Assembly (NCBI RefSeq): GCF_009806555.1
Contig: NZ_VUOK01000056.1
Span: forward strand, 31,581 to 95,580
DNA length: 64,000 nt
From: Methylobacterium sp. 2A
GTDB taxonomy: Bacteria > Pseudomonadota > Alphaproteobacteria > Rhizobiales > Beijerinckiaceae
Direction: 5' to 3'
Positions 18,287 to 26,683 of this stretch are shown here, in pieces (positions within the stretch are counted from its first letter, which is position 1; every line of letters begins with the position of its first letter). The notes under the pieces were generated by a model that did no database searches, was not told where the DNA came from, and saw only the letters and a program-made list of their open reading frames with translations. The translations under genes and the position numbers were made by a program.

Positions 18287-18642
18287 GGCCGCGACCGCCT
18301 GCGGGCCAAAGGGCCGGGGCCGCGCGCCTCCAGGGCGGCGATCTTGGCCTCCAGCAACTCGCGCTCGATCAGCATCTCACCGAGCTTGGCCTTCAGCCGC
18401 CCGCTCTCCAGCGCGTCCGCATCAAGGGGCCGGGTCGCCAAGCTCGCTTCGCCCGCCGTCAGGAACGCGTCGCGCCAGCCCGACAGGGTCGCGGCGGTCA
18501 CGCCCAGACTGCGCGAGACGCTCTCCAGGTCCTCGCCGCGTAGCAGCCGCAGCACTGCATCCCGTTTGCGCTGCCGGGACATGCGCCCGCCGCGACCAGG
18601 ACCGACTGCGCCTGCATCTGCCCTCGTATCCGTGCTCATCAT
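18283..18642 (-). CDS. IS3-family transposase OrfA (HTH)
   Basis: About 119 residues. An N-terminal helix-turn-helix (RKRDAVLRLLRGEDLESVSRSLG, TAATLSGWRD) is followed by a leucine-rich helical tail (GRLKAKLGEMLIERELLEAKI) typical of OrfA multimerisation. The frame is also open three codons earlier from a GTG. It is the DNA-binding half of the IS3 transposase. Confidence 0.88.
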   Translation of the reverse strand: MMSTDTRADAGAVGPGRGGRMSRQRKRDAVLRLLRGEDLESVSRSLGVTAATLSGWRDAFLTAGEASLATRPLDADALESGRLKAKLGEMLIERELLEAKIAALEARGPGPLARRRSRP

Positions 18643-18644
18643 CC

Positions 18645-18917
18645 TCACCCCTGTCGCGGCGACCGTCCGCTAACGGGGTGTCTCAAGCAACCGGGAGGCG
18701 GAGGATCACTGACCTGCTCAGCGGCATCTTGCACAGCGCATGCCCAGTGCGGACAGGTGTGAGTCTTAAGATCAGCGCGGTGCCTGCGCTCCTGAACGTG
18801 CTGGCAGCGTCGCACGAACGCGTCTGTCCAGATTGCGGCCGCTGCAAGCCCACCGTCCGCCTGCGGCCCAACCTCGAAGTCCTTGAGCCCGCACACGGGG
18901 CATACGATCGATCCCAT
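18645..18917 (-). CDS. Small zinc-ribbon protein after kup, copy 1 (3' end altered by IS3)
   Basis: A 90-residue frame begins 12 bases after the kup stop with GGAGG 6 bases before its ATG, so it is surely co-transcribed with kup. The N terminus has a CPVCG knuckle (residues 6-10), a lone Cys near 38 and CPHW near 54, suggesting zinc binding. It is nearly identical to the protein at 34459-34686 through AAEQVS and then diverges; the last residues run into the IS3 element. The copy-2 protein is 75 residues, so this one probably has a replaced tail. The function is unknown, but the conserved position suggests a link to potassium uptake. Confidence 0.6.
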   Translation of the reverse strand: MGSIVCPVCGLKDFEVGPQADGGLAAAAIWTDAFVRRCQHVQERRHRADLKTHTCPHWACAVQDAAEQVSDPPPPGCLRHPVSGRSPRQG

Positions 18918-18929
18918 GAGAGCCTCCGT

Positions 18930-20843
18930 TCACACCTCCATCTCGGCGCCGACCTCCATCACCTGCTGGGCCGGCACGCACAGGTAGCTCGCCGTCTCCT
19001 CGGCGTTACGCTGCATCAGCGCGAAGATCTCCTCGCGCCAACCCGCCATGCCGGGACGTTTCTCCGAGGCCACCACCGTCTCGTGGCTGATGAAGTAGCT
19101 CAGGTGGTCGCAGTCGATGCCCTTGAGCCGGCCGTCCTCGACCGCCCGTCGCAGGGCGCGCGGGACATGAACCGTGTCCATGAAGCCGAACCGGAGCAGC
19201 ACCCGCGTCACGTCCGGAGCGACCGGCACCACCTCGATCCGCTCGGCGTCTGCCGCGTGCGGCACGTCCAGGATCTGCAGCGTCACGAGGAGCACGCGCT
19301 CGTGCAGCACCTGCAGGTGGCGCACGAAGTTCATCAGCGGCAACGGCATGCCGTCCTCGGCCGAGGTCAGGAACGCGCCCGTGCCCGGGATGCGCGGCAG
19401 GTGCTTGGATTCGACGCGGGTCAGGAACTCCGCCTCGGGCATGCGGATATCGGCCCGGGCCGCCTCCAGGAGCTGTGTGCCGCGCCGCCAGGTCAGCATC
19501 AGGAAGGCGACGCCCGCCGCGAGCAGCAGCGGAAACCAGCCGCCCTCGAACAGCTTCAGCGTGTTGGCGCTGAAGAAGGTCAGATCGACGAGCAGGAACG
19601 CGCCGTTGACCGCGAGCACGAGGGCGAGGTTGAAGCCCCAGCGAAGCGCGATCAATGCCGCCAGCACGGTCGTGATCACCATCAGCAGTGACACCGCGAT
19701 GCCGTAAGCGCCCGCCAGCGCGTCCGACGAGCCGAAGGCCAGCACCGCGCCGAGGGTGGCGAAGGCCAGGAGCCAGTTCACGATGGGCACGTAGATCTGC
19801 CCGGCCTCCTGCGAAGAGGTATGGACGATGCGCATGCGCGGGAAGAAGCCGAGCTTGATCGCCTGCTCGGTGAGCGAGAACGCACCGGAGATGATGGCCT
19901 GGGAGGCGATGACGGTGGCCAGCGTGGCGAACGCCACGAGCGGGTAGTGGATCCAGCTCGGCGCGAGCTGGAAGAACGGGTTGTCGACCGCGGCCGGGTT
20001 CGAGAGCAGCAGCGCGCCCTGGCCGAGGTAGTTCAGCACCAGGGCCGGGAGCACGATCGCGAACCACGCGAGCCGGATCGGTGCGCGCCCGAAATGGCCG
20101 AGGTCGGCGTACATCGCCTCGCCGCCGGTGACCGCCAGGAAGGCTGCGCCCAGCATGGCGAAGCTGACCGGCAGATGCGCGGTGAGAAGGTAATAGACGG
20201 CGCGGAACGGGTTCAGGGCCGCCAAGATCTCCGGCTTCTGCCGGATGCCGGCCGCGCCGACGGCCGCGATGGTGGCAAACCACAGCAGCATGACCGGTCC
20301 GAACAGGCGCCCGATGAAGCCGGTACCTTTGCGCTGGACCGAGAACAGACCGATCAGGATGACGACGGTAGCCGGCACCACAAAAGGCGTCACGCCGGGG
20401 GCATCGACCTTCAGGCCCTCGACAGCTGAGAGCACCGAGATGGCAGGGGTGATCGCGCCGTCGCCGTAGAGTAGCGCGGCTCCGATCAGCCCGACGACGA
20501 GCAGGATGGCGCGCCACGAGCGTGGCGGTGCATGCCGGGCCCCGAGCAGAGCAAGCATGGCCACGATGCCGCCCTCGCCGTGATTGTCCGCGCGCAGGAT
20601 CAAGACGGCGTACTTGAGCGCGACGATGAGGAACAGCGACCAAAGGATGAGGGAGACGGATCCGACCACCGCGTCGTGCTGGAGGGTGCCACCTGCGGCT
20701 GCGACCTTGACGGTCTCCTTGAGCGCGTAGAGCGGACTGGTGCCGATATCGCCGTAGACGATGCCGAGCGCGCCGAGGGACAGGGCGACGGAGGCGGTTC
20801 GTGCCGGGAGCTGCGCTTCGCCTGCCTGGATCGCGACGGTCAC
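18930..20843 (-). CDS. kup: Kup-type potassium uptake transporter, copy 1
   Basis: This KUP/HAK/KT proton-coupled potassium transporter is 637 residues from the GTG at 20843, which has GGAGA 7 bases upstream; the frame is open to 20990, but that stretch is a conserved non-coding leader. The N terminus shows the family signature GALGIVYGDIGTSPLYALKE, then about twelve membrane helices (to about residue 430) and a cytosolic C-terminal domain. The protein is very close to the second copy at 34699-36612. Kup systems import potassium, often at low pH or under osmotic stress. Transcription continues into the zinc-ribbon gene. Confidence 0.95.
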   Translation of the reverse strand: MTVAIQAGEAQLPARTASVALSLGALGIVYGDIGTSPLYALKETVKVAAAGGTLQHDAVVGSVSLILWSLFLIVALKYAVLILRADNHGEGGIVAMLALLGARHAPPRSWRAILLVVGLIGAALLYGDGAITPAISVLSAVEGLKVDAPGVTPFVVPATVVILIGLFSVQRKGTGFIGRLFGPVMLLWFATIAAVGAAGIRQKPEILAALNPFRAVYYLLTAHLPVSFAMLGAAFLAVTGGEAMYADLGHFGRAPIRLAWFAIVLPALVLNYLGQGALLLSNPAAVDNPFFQLAPSWIHYPLVAFATLATVIASQAIISGAFSLTEQAIKLGFFPRMRIVHTSSQEAGQIYVPIVNWLLAFATLGAVLAFGSSDALAGAYGIAVSLLMVITTVLAALIALRWGFNLALVLAVNGAFLLVDLTFFSANTLKLFEGGWFPLLLAAGVAFLMLTWRRGTQLLEAARADIRMPEAEFLTRVESKHLPRIPGTGAFLTSAEDGMPLPLMNFVRHLQVLHERVLLVTLQILDVPHAADAERIEVVPVAPDVTRVLLRFGFMDTVHVPRALRRAVEDGRLKGIDCDHLSYFISHETVVASEKRPGMAGWREEIFALMQRNAEETASYLCVPAQQVMEVGAEMEV

Positions 20844-20990
20844 CAGTTCATCTCCATCCACAGCCAGCCGAGCGCGACGGGCGCTATGCTCGGTAGCTCT
20901 CTTGGTCTCAGACGCTTGGCGAGCCGAAACAGATCCGCGTGATCGGTGGCAGATACGCCCCCGATGCCCCCGCAGCTCTCCGGCTGTCAC
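20844..20990 (-). promoter_or_regulatory. Conserved structured 5' leader of kup copy 1
   Basis: About 147 bases upstream of the start are strongly similar to the leader of the other kup copy and then similarity stops abruptly. Read on the coding strand, it can form CAGC/GCTG around CGGAGA, a 6-bp stem ATCTGC/GCGGAT (20949-20954 with 20933-20938) and AGCGC/GCGCT with outer AGC/GCT close to the ribosome site. The second stem differs from the other copy yet still pairs, including an A-U to G-C exchange. This suggests RNA-level control of kup; no known riboswitch family was recognised. Confidence 0.55.
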
Positions 20991-21066
20991 AGAGGAAAGG
21001 AGAAGCGGTTTTAGAGGATCTTGGACCGATTATCTTAGAAAAGGACTTTGAGCCTATCGCCTAGTG

Positions 21067-21115
21067 TGTAGGCAAACCGACCGTTTTCCCGACGTTGAGA
21101 GTCGCTCGCATAACG
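21067..21115 (+). repeat. Dispersed TGT-CCGACCGTTTTCCCGACG motif, copy A
   Basis: The 28-base segment beginning TGTAGGCAAACCGACCGTTT and ending in CCGACG recurs at 25893 and 42935. Copies A and B stay similar for about 20 more bases (GTTG, then a GCGCAT/CTCGCAT and ACG-rich stretch). The TGT start and the position of copy C next to tniB suggest transposon end sequence. Confidence 0.45.
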
Positions 21116-22395
21116 CGAGCTTTCGGAACGATCCTCAAACGAAAAAGGAGTCGCATGGTGGGCGACCCCATCAGTCTCCGTCGCACTGAGGGAAGAGGGT
21201 CAGTACTTCCGTATGACCGGCTCCTGCGCCATCGGCACTGGATCGGGGCCAAACCTGTACGTCAGGCCGGCGTAGATTGAGAGTGGTTGCGCCAACGTCG
21301 TTGTCCGCGGGTCGTTGATCGATAGAGTACCGGCCACCGCGCCCGGCTGTGCGAAGGTGCCGAACGTGGCGTAGCGATTGTTGGTCAGGTTGGTGATCAG
21401 CCCGAAGATCTCCAGGTTCTTGGTCACCTGGTACTTCGTGGTCAGGTTCATCACGTAGTAGGCCGGCAGCTTGCGGTTCAGGTTCGACTGGTCGCCGCGG
21501 AAGTAGGACGACGAGAACGCCGCCACGTTGAGGCCGAAGCGCCAGTCCGGGCTGATGTTGTATTCGAAGCCGGCCTTGACCTGGTGATCGGGGATCAGCG
21601 GGATCTTGTCACCCTTGCGGACGTTAATCGAGCCGTCGTCATTCGCCAGCGGGTTATTGCGCGAGGACAGCGTCTGATCGAACTGGAAGGTGGCATCGAT
21701 CAGCGCGTAGTTGGCGTAGACGAGCAGGATCGGGGTGACGACGTACTCAGCGCTGACCTCGATGCCCTGACGCCGGGTCGAAGGCACGTTGGTGTAGTAG
21801 GCGCGCGCTGCGTTGCCAGCGACGGCGATGGGGATGATGTCGTTGGTCAGGTCGGTGCGGAAGACGCCGGCCTTGTAGGTCAGGTTGCCACCCGAAAGGA
21901 AGTTCGGGATCACACCCCGGAAACCGACCTCGTAGGTCTGGCCGGTCACTTGTTTCAGCGGCGGGTCAGACACGAGCGAGTTCGGCAGCAGGCACGGCTG
22001 GTTCGGGTTCGAGCAGGACAGTTCCAGGGGCGTCGGCGCGCGGTTCGACTCCGAGTAGCTGCCGTACAGGTTCAAGGTTGGGTCGAACTGGTAGGTCAGG
22101 CCAGCCATTGGGTTGACCGTGAAGTAATCGTTTGTGCCCGTCACGTCCGGTGAGAAATTGGTGAGATCGCGCGTTTGGATGCGAGCGTAGTTGAGGCGAA
22201 AGCCGGCCGTGAGTGACAGACGATCAGTCAGATCGAGCGTGTCGGTGGCGTAGAGGCCAAGGTACAGTGTGGACCCATTGACCGAGCTGGGAGCGACACC
22301 GATCGCTGCGAGCGAACGGATGTCCGTCGTGCCGAGGCCGGGGATCGTGCCGTAGTAGGGGTTATTCGGATCAACCGTGACCGATAGGTCGGGGT

Positions 22396-23756
22396 GTAAT
22401 TACCCAGGCCCTTGCGCGGGTTGGGTTTCGCTGATTCCCTCGTGGGATGGGGCGCGGCGATCTTGAGCGGTTGAGCCGCGAGGAGCTGATCGAGCTGGTG
22501 CTGCGGCTGCAGCGTCCAGACAAGACCTCGCGCACTTCCTCGAAGCCACCGGCGACCGACCGCAAGGAGCGGCGCGAGCACTCCAAGCCCGGCGGGGCCA
22601 AGCCCGGCCACGAGGGCCACAGCCGGGTGATGAGCGACGATCCCGACGCCGTCGTCGAGCATCGTCCTGATCGCTGCGCGTGCTGCGGCGGCGCCCTGCA
22701 CGGAGATCTTCCTTCCGAACTCGTGAGCGTGTCTGAGCGGATCGAGCTGCCGGAGGTGGCCCCGGTCGTGACGCAGCATCGACGGCTGGCCGTGCAGTGC
22801 TCGACCTGCGGGGCTCGGGTCGTCGCACCGGTGCCGGAGGCGGCCCGTGGCACACCCTTCGGCCCGCGGCTGCATGCGGTGGCGACCTATCTGAAGACCT
22901 TCCAGGCGCTCTCCTACGAGCGGCTGCAGGCGGCGTTGTCGGATCTGTTTGGTCTCACCCTCAGCCAAGGCGGACTGATGAACCTGCTCCAGCGCGCGCA
23001 GAGCCGCTTCCATCCGGGTCACGAGGCCGCCGTGTCCGCCCTGCGCAAGGCCGCGGTGGTCGCCTCGGACGAGACCGGCGTGCGGATCGAGGGCTCGAAC
23101 GCTTATCATTGGGTGTTCCACGCGGCCAATGCCGTGGTGCACACGGCCTCGCCGACGCGGGGCGCCATCGTGGTGCGGGAGATGATGGATAGGCACCGGC
23201 CCGCGGTGTGGATCTCGGACCGCTACACGGCTCAGCAGGGCCATGCGGCCGAACACCAGACCTGCCTCGCCCATCTCGCCCGCGACGTCGCCTACGTCGT
23301 CGAGGCGAGCGACGATCCGGTGCCCTGGCGTCTGCAGCTCTGGCTGGCCTCCGTGTTCGCCCTGGCCGAGCGCGTCACCACCTTGGCCACCTCGACCCTG
23401 GCAGCCAAGCGCCGGAGCCTTGACCGACAACTCGGGGCCATCCTCGCCACGCCGAGCGGCTGCGACTTGACCCGCGACCTGCAGGCTAAGATCGGCCGAG
23501 CCCGCGCTCAGCTCCTCGTCTTCCTCGCCCATCCCGGGGCGGTCGAGCCGACCAACAACGGCTCGGAGAGGCTGCTGCGCCCGGCGGTCATCCAGCGGAA
23601 GATGACCAACGGCTACCGCGCGATGTGGGCCGCCGAGGGCGAGACCGCCATCCGAACCGTCGTCGATACCGCACGCCTCACAGGCCACAATCCCTTCGGC
23701 ACCATCCTAAAGACCGTGGGCGCCTAAACCCTGCAATTGCCGGGGTGGGTAATTAC
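22396..23756 (+). mobile_element. IS66-family insertion sequence in TonB receptor gene
   Basis: The 1361-bp element has ends GTAATTACCCA and its inverted counterpart (GGGTAATTAC at 23747-23756). It is flanked by a perfect 8-bp target duplication GTCGGGGT (22388-22395 and 23757-23764), the size expected for IS66. It carries a single transposase gene without tnpA/tnpB accessory genes, as in one-gene IS66 relatives. Confidence 0.95.
22447..23727 (+). CDS. IS66-family transposase
   Basis: The 426-residue transposase shows the IS66 order: an N-terminal Lys/Ser/Pro linker (SRTSSKPPATDRKERREH), a zinc-binding region (CACCGGAL and CSTCGARV), a central helical domain and the DDE core with ASDETGVRIEG, WISDRYTAQQ and the terminal NNGSERLLRPAVIQRKM. 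All expected core motifs are present, so it looks functional. Confidence 0.93.
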   Translation: MGRGDLERLSREELIELVLRLQRPDKTSRTSSKPPATDRKERREHSKPGGAKPGHEGHSRVMSDDPDAVVEHRPDRCACCGGALHGDLPSELVSVSERIELPEVAPVVTQHRRLAVQCSTCGARVVAPVPEAARGTPFGPRLHAVATYLKTFQALSYERLQAALSDLFGLTLSQGGLMNLLQRAQSRFHPGHEAAVSALRKAAVVASDETGVRIEGSNAYHWVFHAANAVVHTASPTRGAIVVREMMDRHRPAVWISDRYTAQQGHAAEHQTCLAHLARDVAYVVEASDDPVPWRLQLWLASVFALAERVTTLATSTLAAKRRSLDRQLGAILATPSGCDLTRDLQAKIGRARAQLLVFLAHPGAVEPTNNGSERLLRPAVIQRKMTNGYRAMWAAEGETAIRTVVDTARLTGHNPFGTILKTVGA

Positions 23757-25417
23757 GTCGGGGTTGATGACGCCCAGCGTGCTCGACGATTTGAACGAAA
23801 AGGTGGACGCATCGACACTGCCACCCACGACGAAGGTATTCGGCAGGCCGAAGATTTTGTCGCGGTTGGCCGCCTGAAGCGAACCGCCGTAAGCCTCCGA
23901 CTCTGTCTTGGTCGTGTCAATCGTACCGTAGGGAACGTTCCGAAAGGGGATCGTTTGACCATTTAGGCCGACGATTGGAAATTGATTGTTGTAGGCCCTG
24001 GCGGATTGGCCCGGCTGCTGCAGAAACGCATCGTTCTGGTAGCATAGGAAACCACGAAAGCTTCCACGGCTGCTGCAATTCTCGAAGTTGCCCTGGTTGC
24101 CGTCGTTGTACCGCTCGCTGAACCGGCGGTAGTAGGCGTTGCCAGCGAGATCCCAGGTCGGGGAGATGTCGACCCGGCCGGTGAGCTGGATCGAGCTGAC
24201 CTGGGTTGTCTGCGTCTGTGGGTTGGTGAAGATCGCCCGCGGGTCGACATGGGTGAAGTCAACCGGGGTCGCCGCGGCGGCCCCGTAGAAGCTGCGCGCG
24301 GCCAGCCCGATCAGGTGGAATTCCGAGTCCTGCGAGCGGTAGCCCAGGTCGGCATAGAGCCGGCCGATCGTGCTCGGGTTTTCGTAGCGCCAGCCTCGGT
24401 CGTTGAGGCCGTCGCCCGTGAAGTAAAAGCTCCATGGACCAGAGATCTTGCCATACTCAAAGTAGCCGGCCGTGCGGGCGTCGGAGCCGCCCCAGGCGCT
24501 GATCTCGGTGCCCTGCCAGGTGAAGCCGTTCTTCATCTGGAAGTTGATCGCCCCGCCGATGGCGTTGAGGCCGAAGACCGGATTGCCTGTGACCACGTCG
24601 ATGCGCTGGACCGCCTGCGGCGGGATCAGGTCGAAATTGACGACGTCGCCGAAAGCCTCGTTGATGCGCACACCGTTCTGGTAGACCGCCAGCCCCTGCG
24701 ACACGCCTTGCACGGGCGAGGCGGTGAAGCCGCGGTAGTTCAGGTCGGGACGGTTTGAATTGCCCTGCGAGTCGCTGAGGCTCACCCCAGGTGTCTCCCG
24801 GGCAAACGTGGCGACGATGTTGTCGGTGCCGCGGTCGACCTCGATCTGCCGCGTCGTGACGGTCTCGACGGTACTCGGGATTTTGTTGAGCGGCTGCTCA
24901 GATCCGCGCAGACGCACGCTGCCGGGCGCGACCGGCACGGTCAGCGCGCTCTGAGCTGCCGTGTCGAGGTTCAGAGCCGGACTGGAATTGCCGCCACCAG
25001 CCCCGACGGGTGAGGTGGAAACCACACTGATCTCACCAAGCGTGACGGACTGCTGCGCCTGCGCGATGCCGGGCAGCAGCGCCACGGACGCGATCAGGCT
25101 GCCACGAAGGGCTCGCATGTTTCCCCCCAACCCAGGTTCTTAAACACGGGCCGCTTCTTGTCGGCTACGCCGGCTGCACTCATGCGGGATCGGGGTTCAA
25201 GCTCAATATGCCTTCGCCGCTTATTCCACCCTCTCAGCAGCTTCGGCGTTCAATTCGCCTGCATCGTGGCAGCAAAGTCACGAAAACTTATGTTTATCAG
25301 CGACCTACAGGAGCCTGTGGCAAAAATCGTGGGAGGATCTGGCAAAGACGGACGCCACGATGCGGTTATAATCCGGCGATTAGCTCAGCCTCTTCCTCGG
25401 GGGACATCGACCCTTCC

Positions 25418-25723
25418 ATGGCAGCTCAGTCTCGCTTCCTCCAGATCGCCGCACGCAGTGGATTGCCGAAGATCATGACGGGCAAGGGAAGTGTCCTGGC
25501 ACCAGGGACCAAGCCCACGAAGGTCTCGTATGAGCTACTATTGGGAGGATCACCGAGCCGCGTCATCGCTCACGGCACGCTGCACGTCCGCTGCTCGGCA
25601 CTGGAGCGGATGTGGCTCAAGCCGAATGTGAGGCTGCGGCTCAAAAACGTTTACCGCATCGACATATCCATCACCGAGATGAAGATTGTCCAAGCGTCAT
25701 TCAAGGTGGTCGAGGAGACCTGA
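25418..25723 (+). CDS. Small hypothetical protein
   Basis: The 101-residue product from the ATG at 25418 is mixed alpha/beta in character (SYELLLGGSPSRVIAHGTLHV, LKPNVRLRLKNVYRIDISI) with no signal peptide or membrane segment. The frame stays open to 25208, but that region encodes Arg/Ser-rich sequence unlike protein. No family is recognised. It stands alone, divergent from the broken TonB receptor. Confidence 0.5.
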   Translation: MAAQSRFLQIAARSGLPKIMTGKGSVLAPGTKPTKVSYELLLGGSPSRVIAHGTLHVRCSALERMWLKPNVRLRLKNVYRIDISITEMKIVQASFKVVEET

Positions 25724-26165
25724 TTGGTGAGGCAGTGAACGGCGATGTCGGCCGCTCAACGCCATAGGTGGCGTCTGACCGTTCAGGCCAGACCGACAGC
25801 ATGTAGACCATGCGAACCAGGCTGATGGCGGTTCGCACGCCGAGTTCGCCACGTCCGCCCCGTAGCTCTGCAGCCACGGTATAAGCCGCGACTGTCGTCA
25901 AACCGACCGTTATCCCGACGTTGGGTCGTGCGCATTACGTGGTCTTATGAAAGATACGAAGCGGATATCGATGACTGCGGTTACTGCCCCGGCGACGTTG
26001 ACGACGTTATTGAGACCCTCTGAGTAGAACACTATACGGCCTGATGGCATGTGGGCAGCGTACTTGACAGTGATCAATATGAAACCGACGTCGAAGCTGC
26101 CAAGCGCGGCCTTTAGCGACCGATCCATCGTTGACTTTCTCAGTCAGTGGAATGCATTCATGCAC
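25724..26165. other. Gene-poor region with repeat motif copy B
   Basis: About 440 bases without a gene I can support. A 72-codon minus-strand frame (25910-26128) contains a hydrophobic stretch but overlaps the repeat motif at 25893 and has no clear ribosome site. The AT content is higher than in neighbouring DNA. Confidence 0.4.
25893..25945 (+). repeat. Dispersed TGT-CCGACCGTTATCCCGACG motif, copy B
   Basis: TGTCGTCAAACCGACCGTTA followed by TCCCGACG matches copies A (21067) and C (42935) in the same orientation. After it, GTTGGGTCGTGCGCATTACG remains similar to copy A. Confidence 0.45.
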
Positions 26166-26444
26166 TCAAGCGACGAAACCCACACACTCTGCACAAACGA
26201 TGAAGAAAGCAGCCTCATCCCAGTGGTTGAAGATCGGTGACGTTATACTCTGCGCGCGATAAGCGGCGATGATCACGTCCAAAATAGCGGAGGCGATCAG
26301 CAAACCCGAAAAGGCGTGTAGAAAGCTTTCCCCGACCAATTGAGTTGTCGACAGCGCGCCGAGAGCAGCAAGTTTTATCAAAGTGCGCGAGATCGCTAGA
26401 ACGTTTCCTACACCAGATCGAGTTGATCGCTCCGTGTTCATCAT
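26166..26444 (-). CDS. Small membrane protein, unknown
   Basis: From the ATG pair at 26444 a 92-residue protein is encoded with hydrophobic stretches (LIKLAALGALS, FLHAFSGLLIASAILDVIIA, AAFFIVCAECVGFVA), so two or three membrane passes are likely. The frame is open to 26687, but the upstream part is Arg-rich and overlaps the end of the ABC ATPase region. No family is recognised. It might be a remnant of a larger gene. Confidence 0.35.
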   Translation of the reverse strand: MMNTERSTRSGVGNVLAISRTLIKLAALGALSTTQLVGESFLHAFSGLLIASAILDVIIAAYRAQSITSPIFNHWDEAAFFIVCAECVGFVA

Positions 26445-26683
26445 ACGCGGTATCCGCCAGCGAGAAGGCGTCGCGGACTCGCCGTCCTGATCAAGGATCA
26501 GGAGTTGAACGGCCCACCGAGTCAGAATTTCTCCGGCTGAGAGGCCTAGGTAGGCCATCCGCCGACTTAAGCGTCCTGCGCAATAGGCGGCGATGGTCCG
26601 ATGTCGGACAGTCTTGGATAAGGAGAAAAAGCCGTGAGCGGCCCTAGAACGCCAGCCTCGGGGGCGTCGTATACCCCGGGAGC

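Larger units (their letters stand above)
17377..18685 (-). mobile_element. IS3-family insertion sequence
   Basis: This element of about 1.3 kb encodes orfA and orfB on the minus strand. Its ends are marked by a short inverted repeat: TGAGACACC at 17377-17385 and its complement GGTGTCTCA at 18677-18685. I found no clear target duplication, so the exact ends are approximate. Its right end lies in the 3' part of the zinc-ribbon gene that follows kup. Confidence 0.8.
21200..25118 (-). pseudogene. TonB-dependent receptor interrupted by IS66
   Basis: The 5' part (25118 down to 23757) encodes a signal peptide (LIASVALLPGIAQAQ), a plug domain (VETVTTRQIEVDR, GVRINEAFGDVVNFDLIP, GNPVFGLNAIGGAINF) and the start of the barrel. 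The 3' part (22395 down to 21200) encodes the rest of the barrel and ends in an aromatic residue. An IS66 element with an 8-bp target repeat separates them. Removing the IS and one repeat (1369 bases) leaves 2550 bases, exactly 850 codons in one frame, so the ancestral receptor was 849 residues and the insertion is its only visible lesion. Relatives import siderophores, metal chelates or other scarce ligands; the ligand here is unknown. Confidence 0.9.

Noticed and set aside
25910..26128. 72-codon hydrophobic minus-strand frame
   Set aside because: Adjoins and partly overlaps the dispersed repeat motif; no ribosome site; not enough to call a gene.
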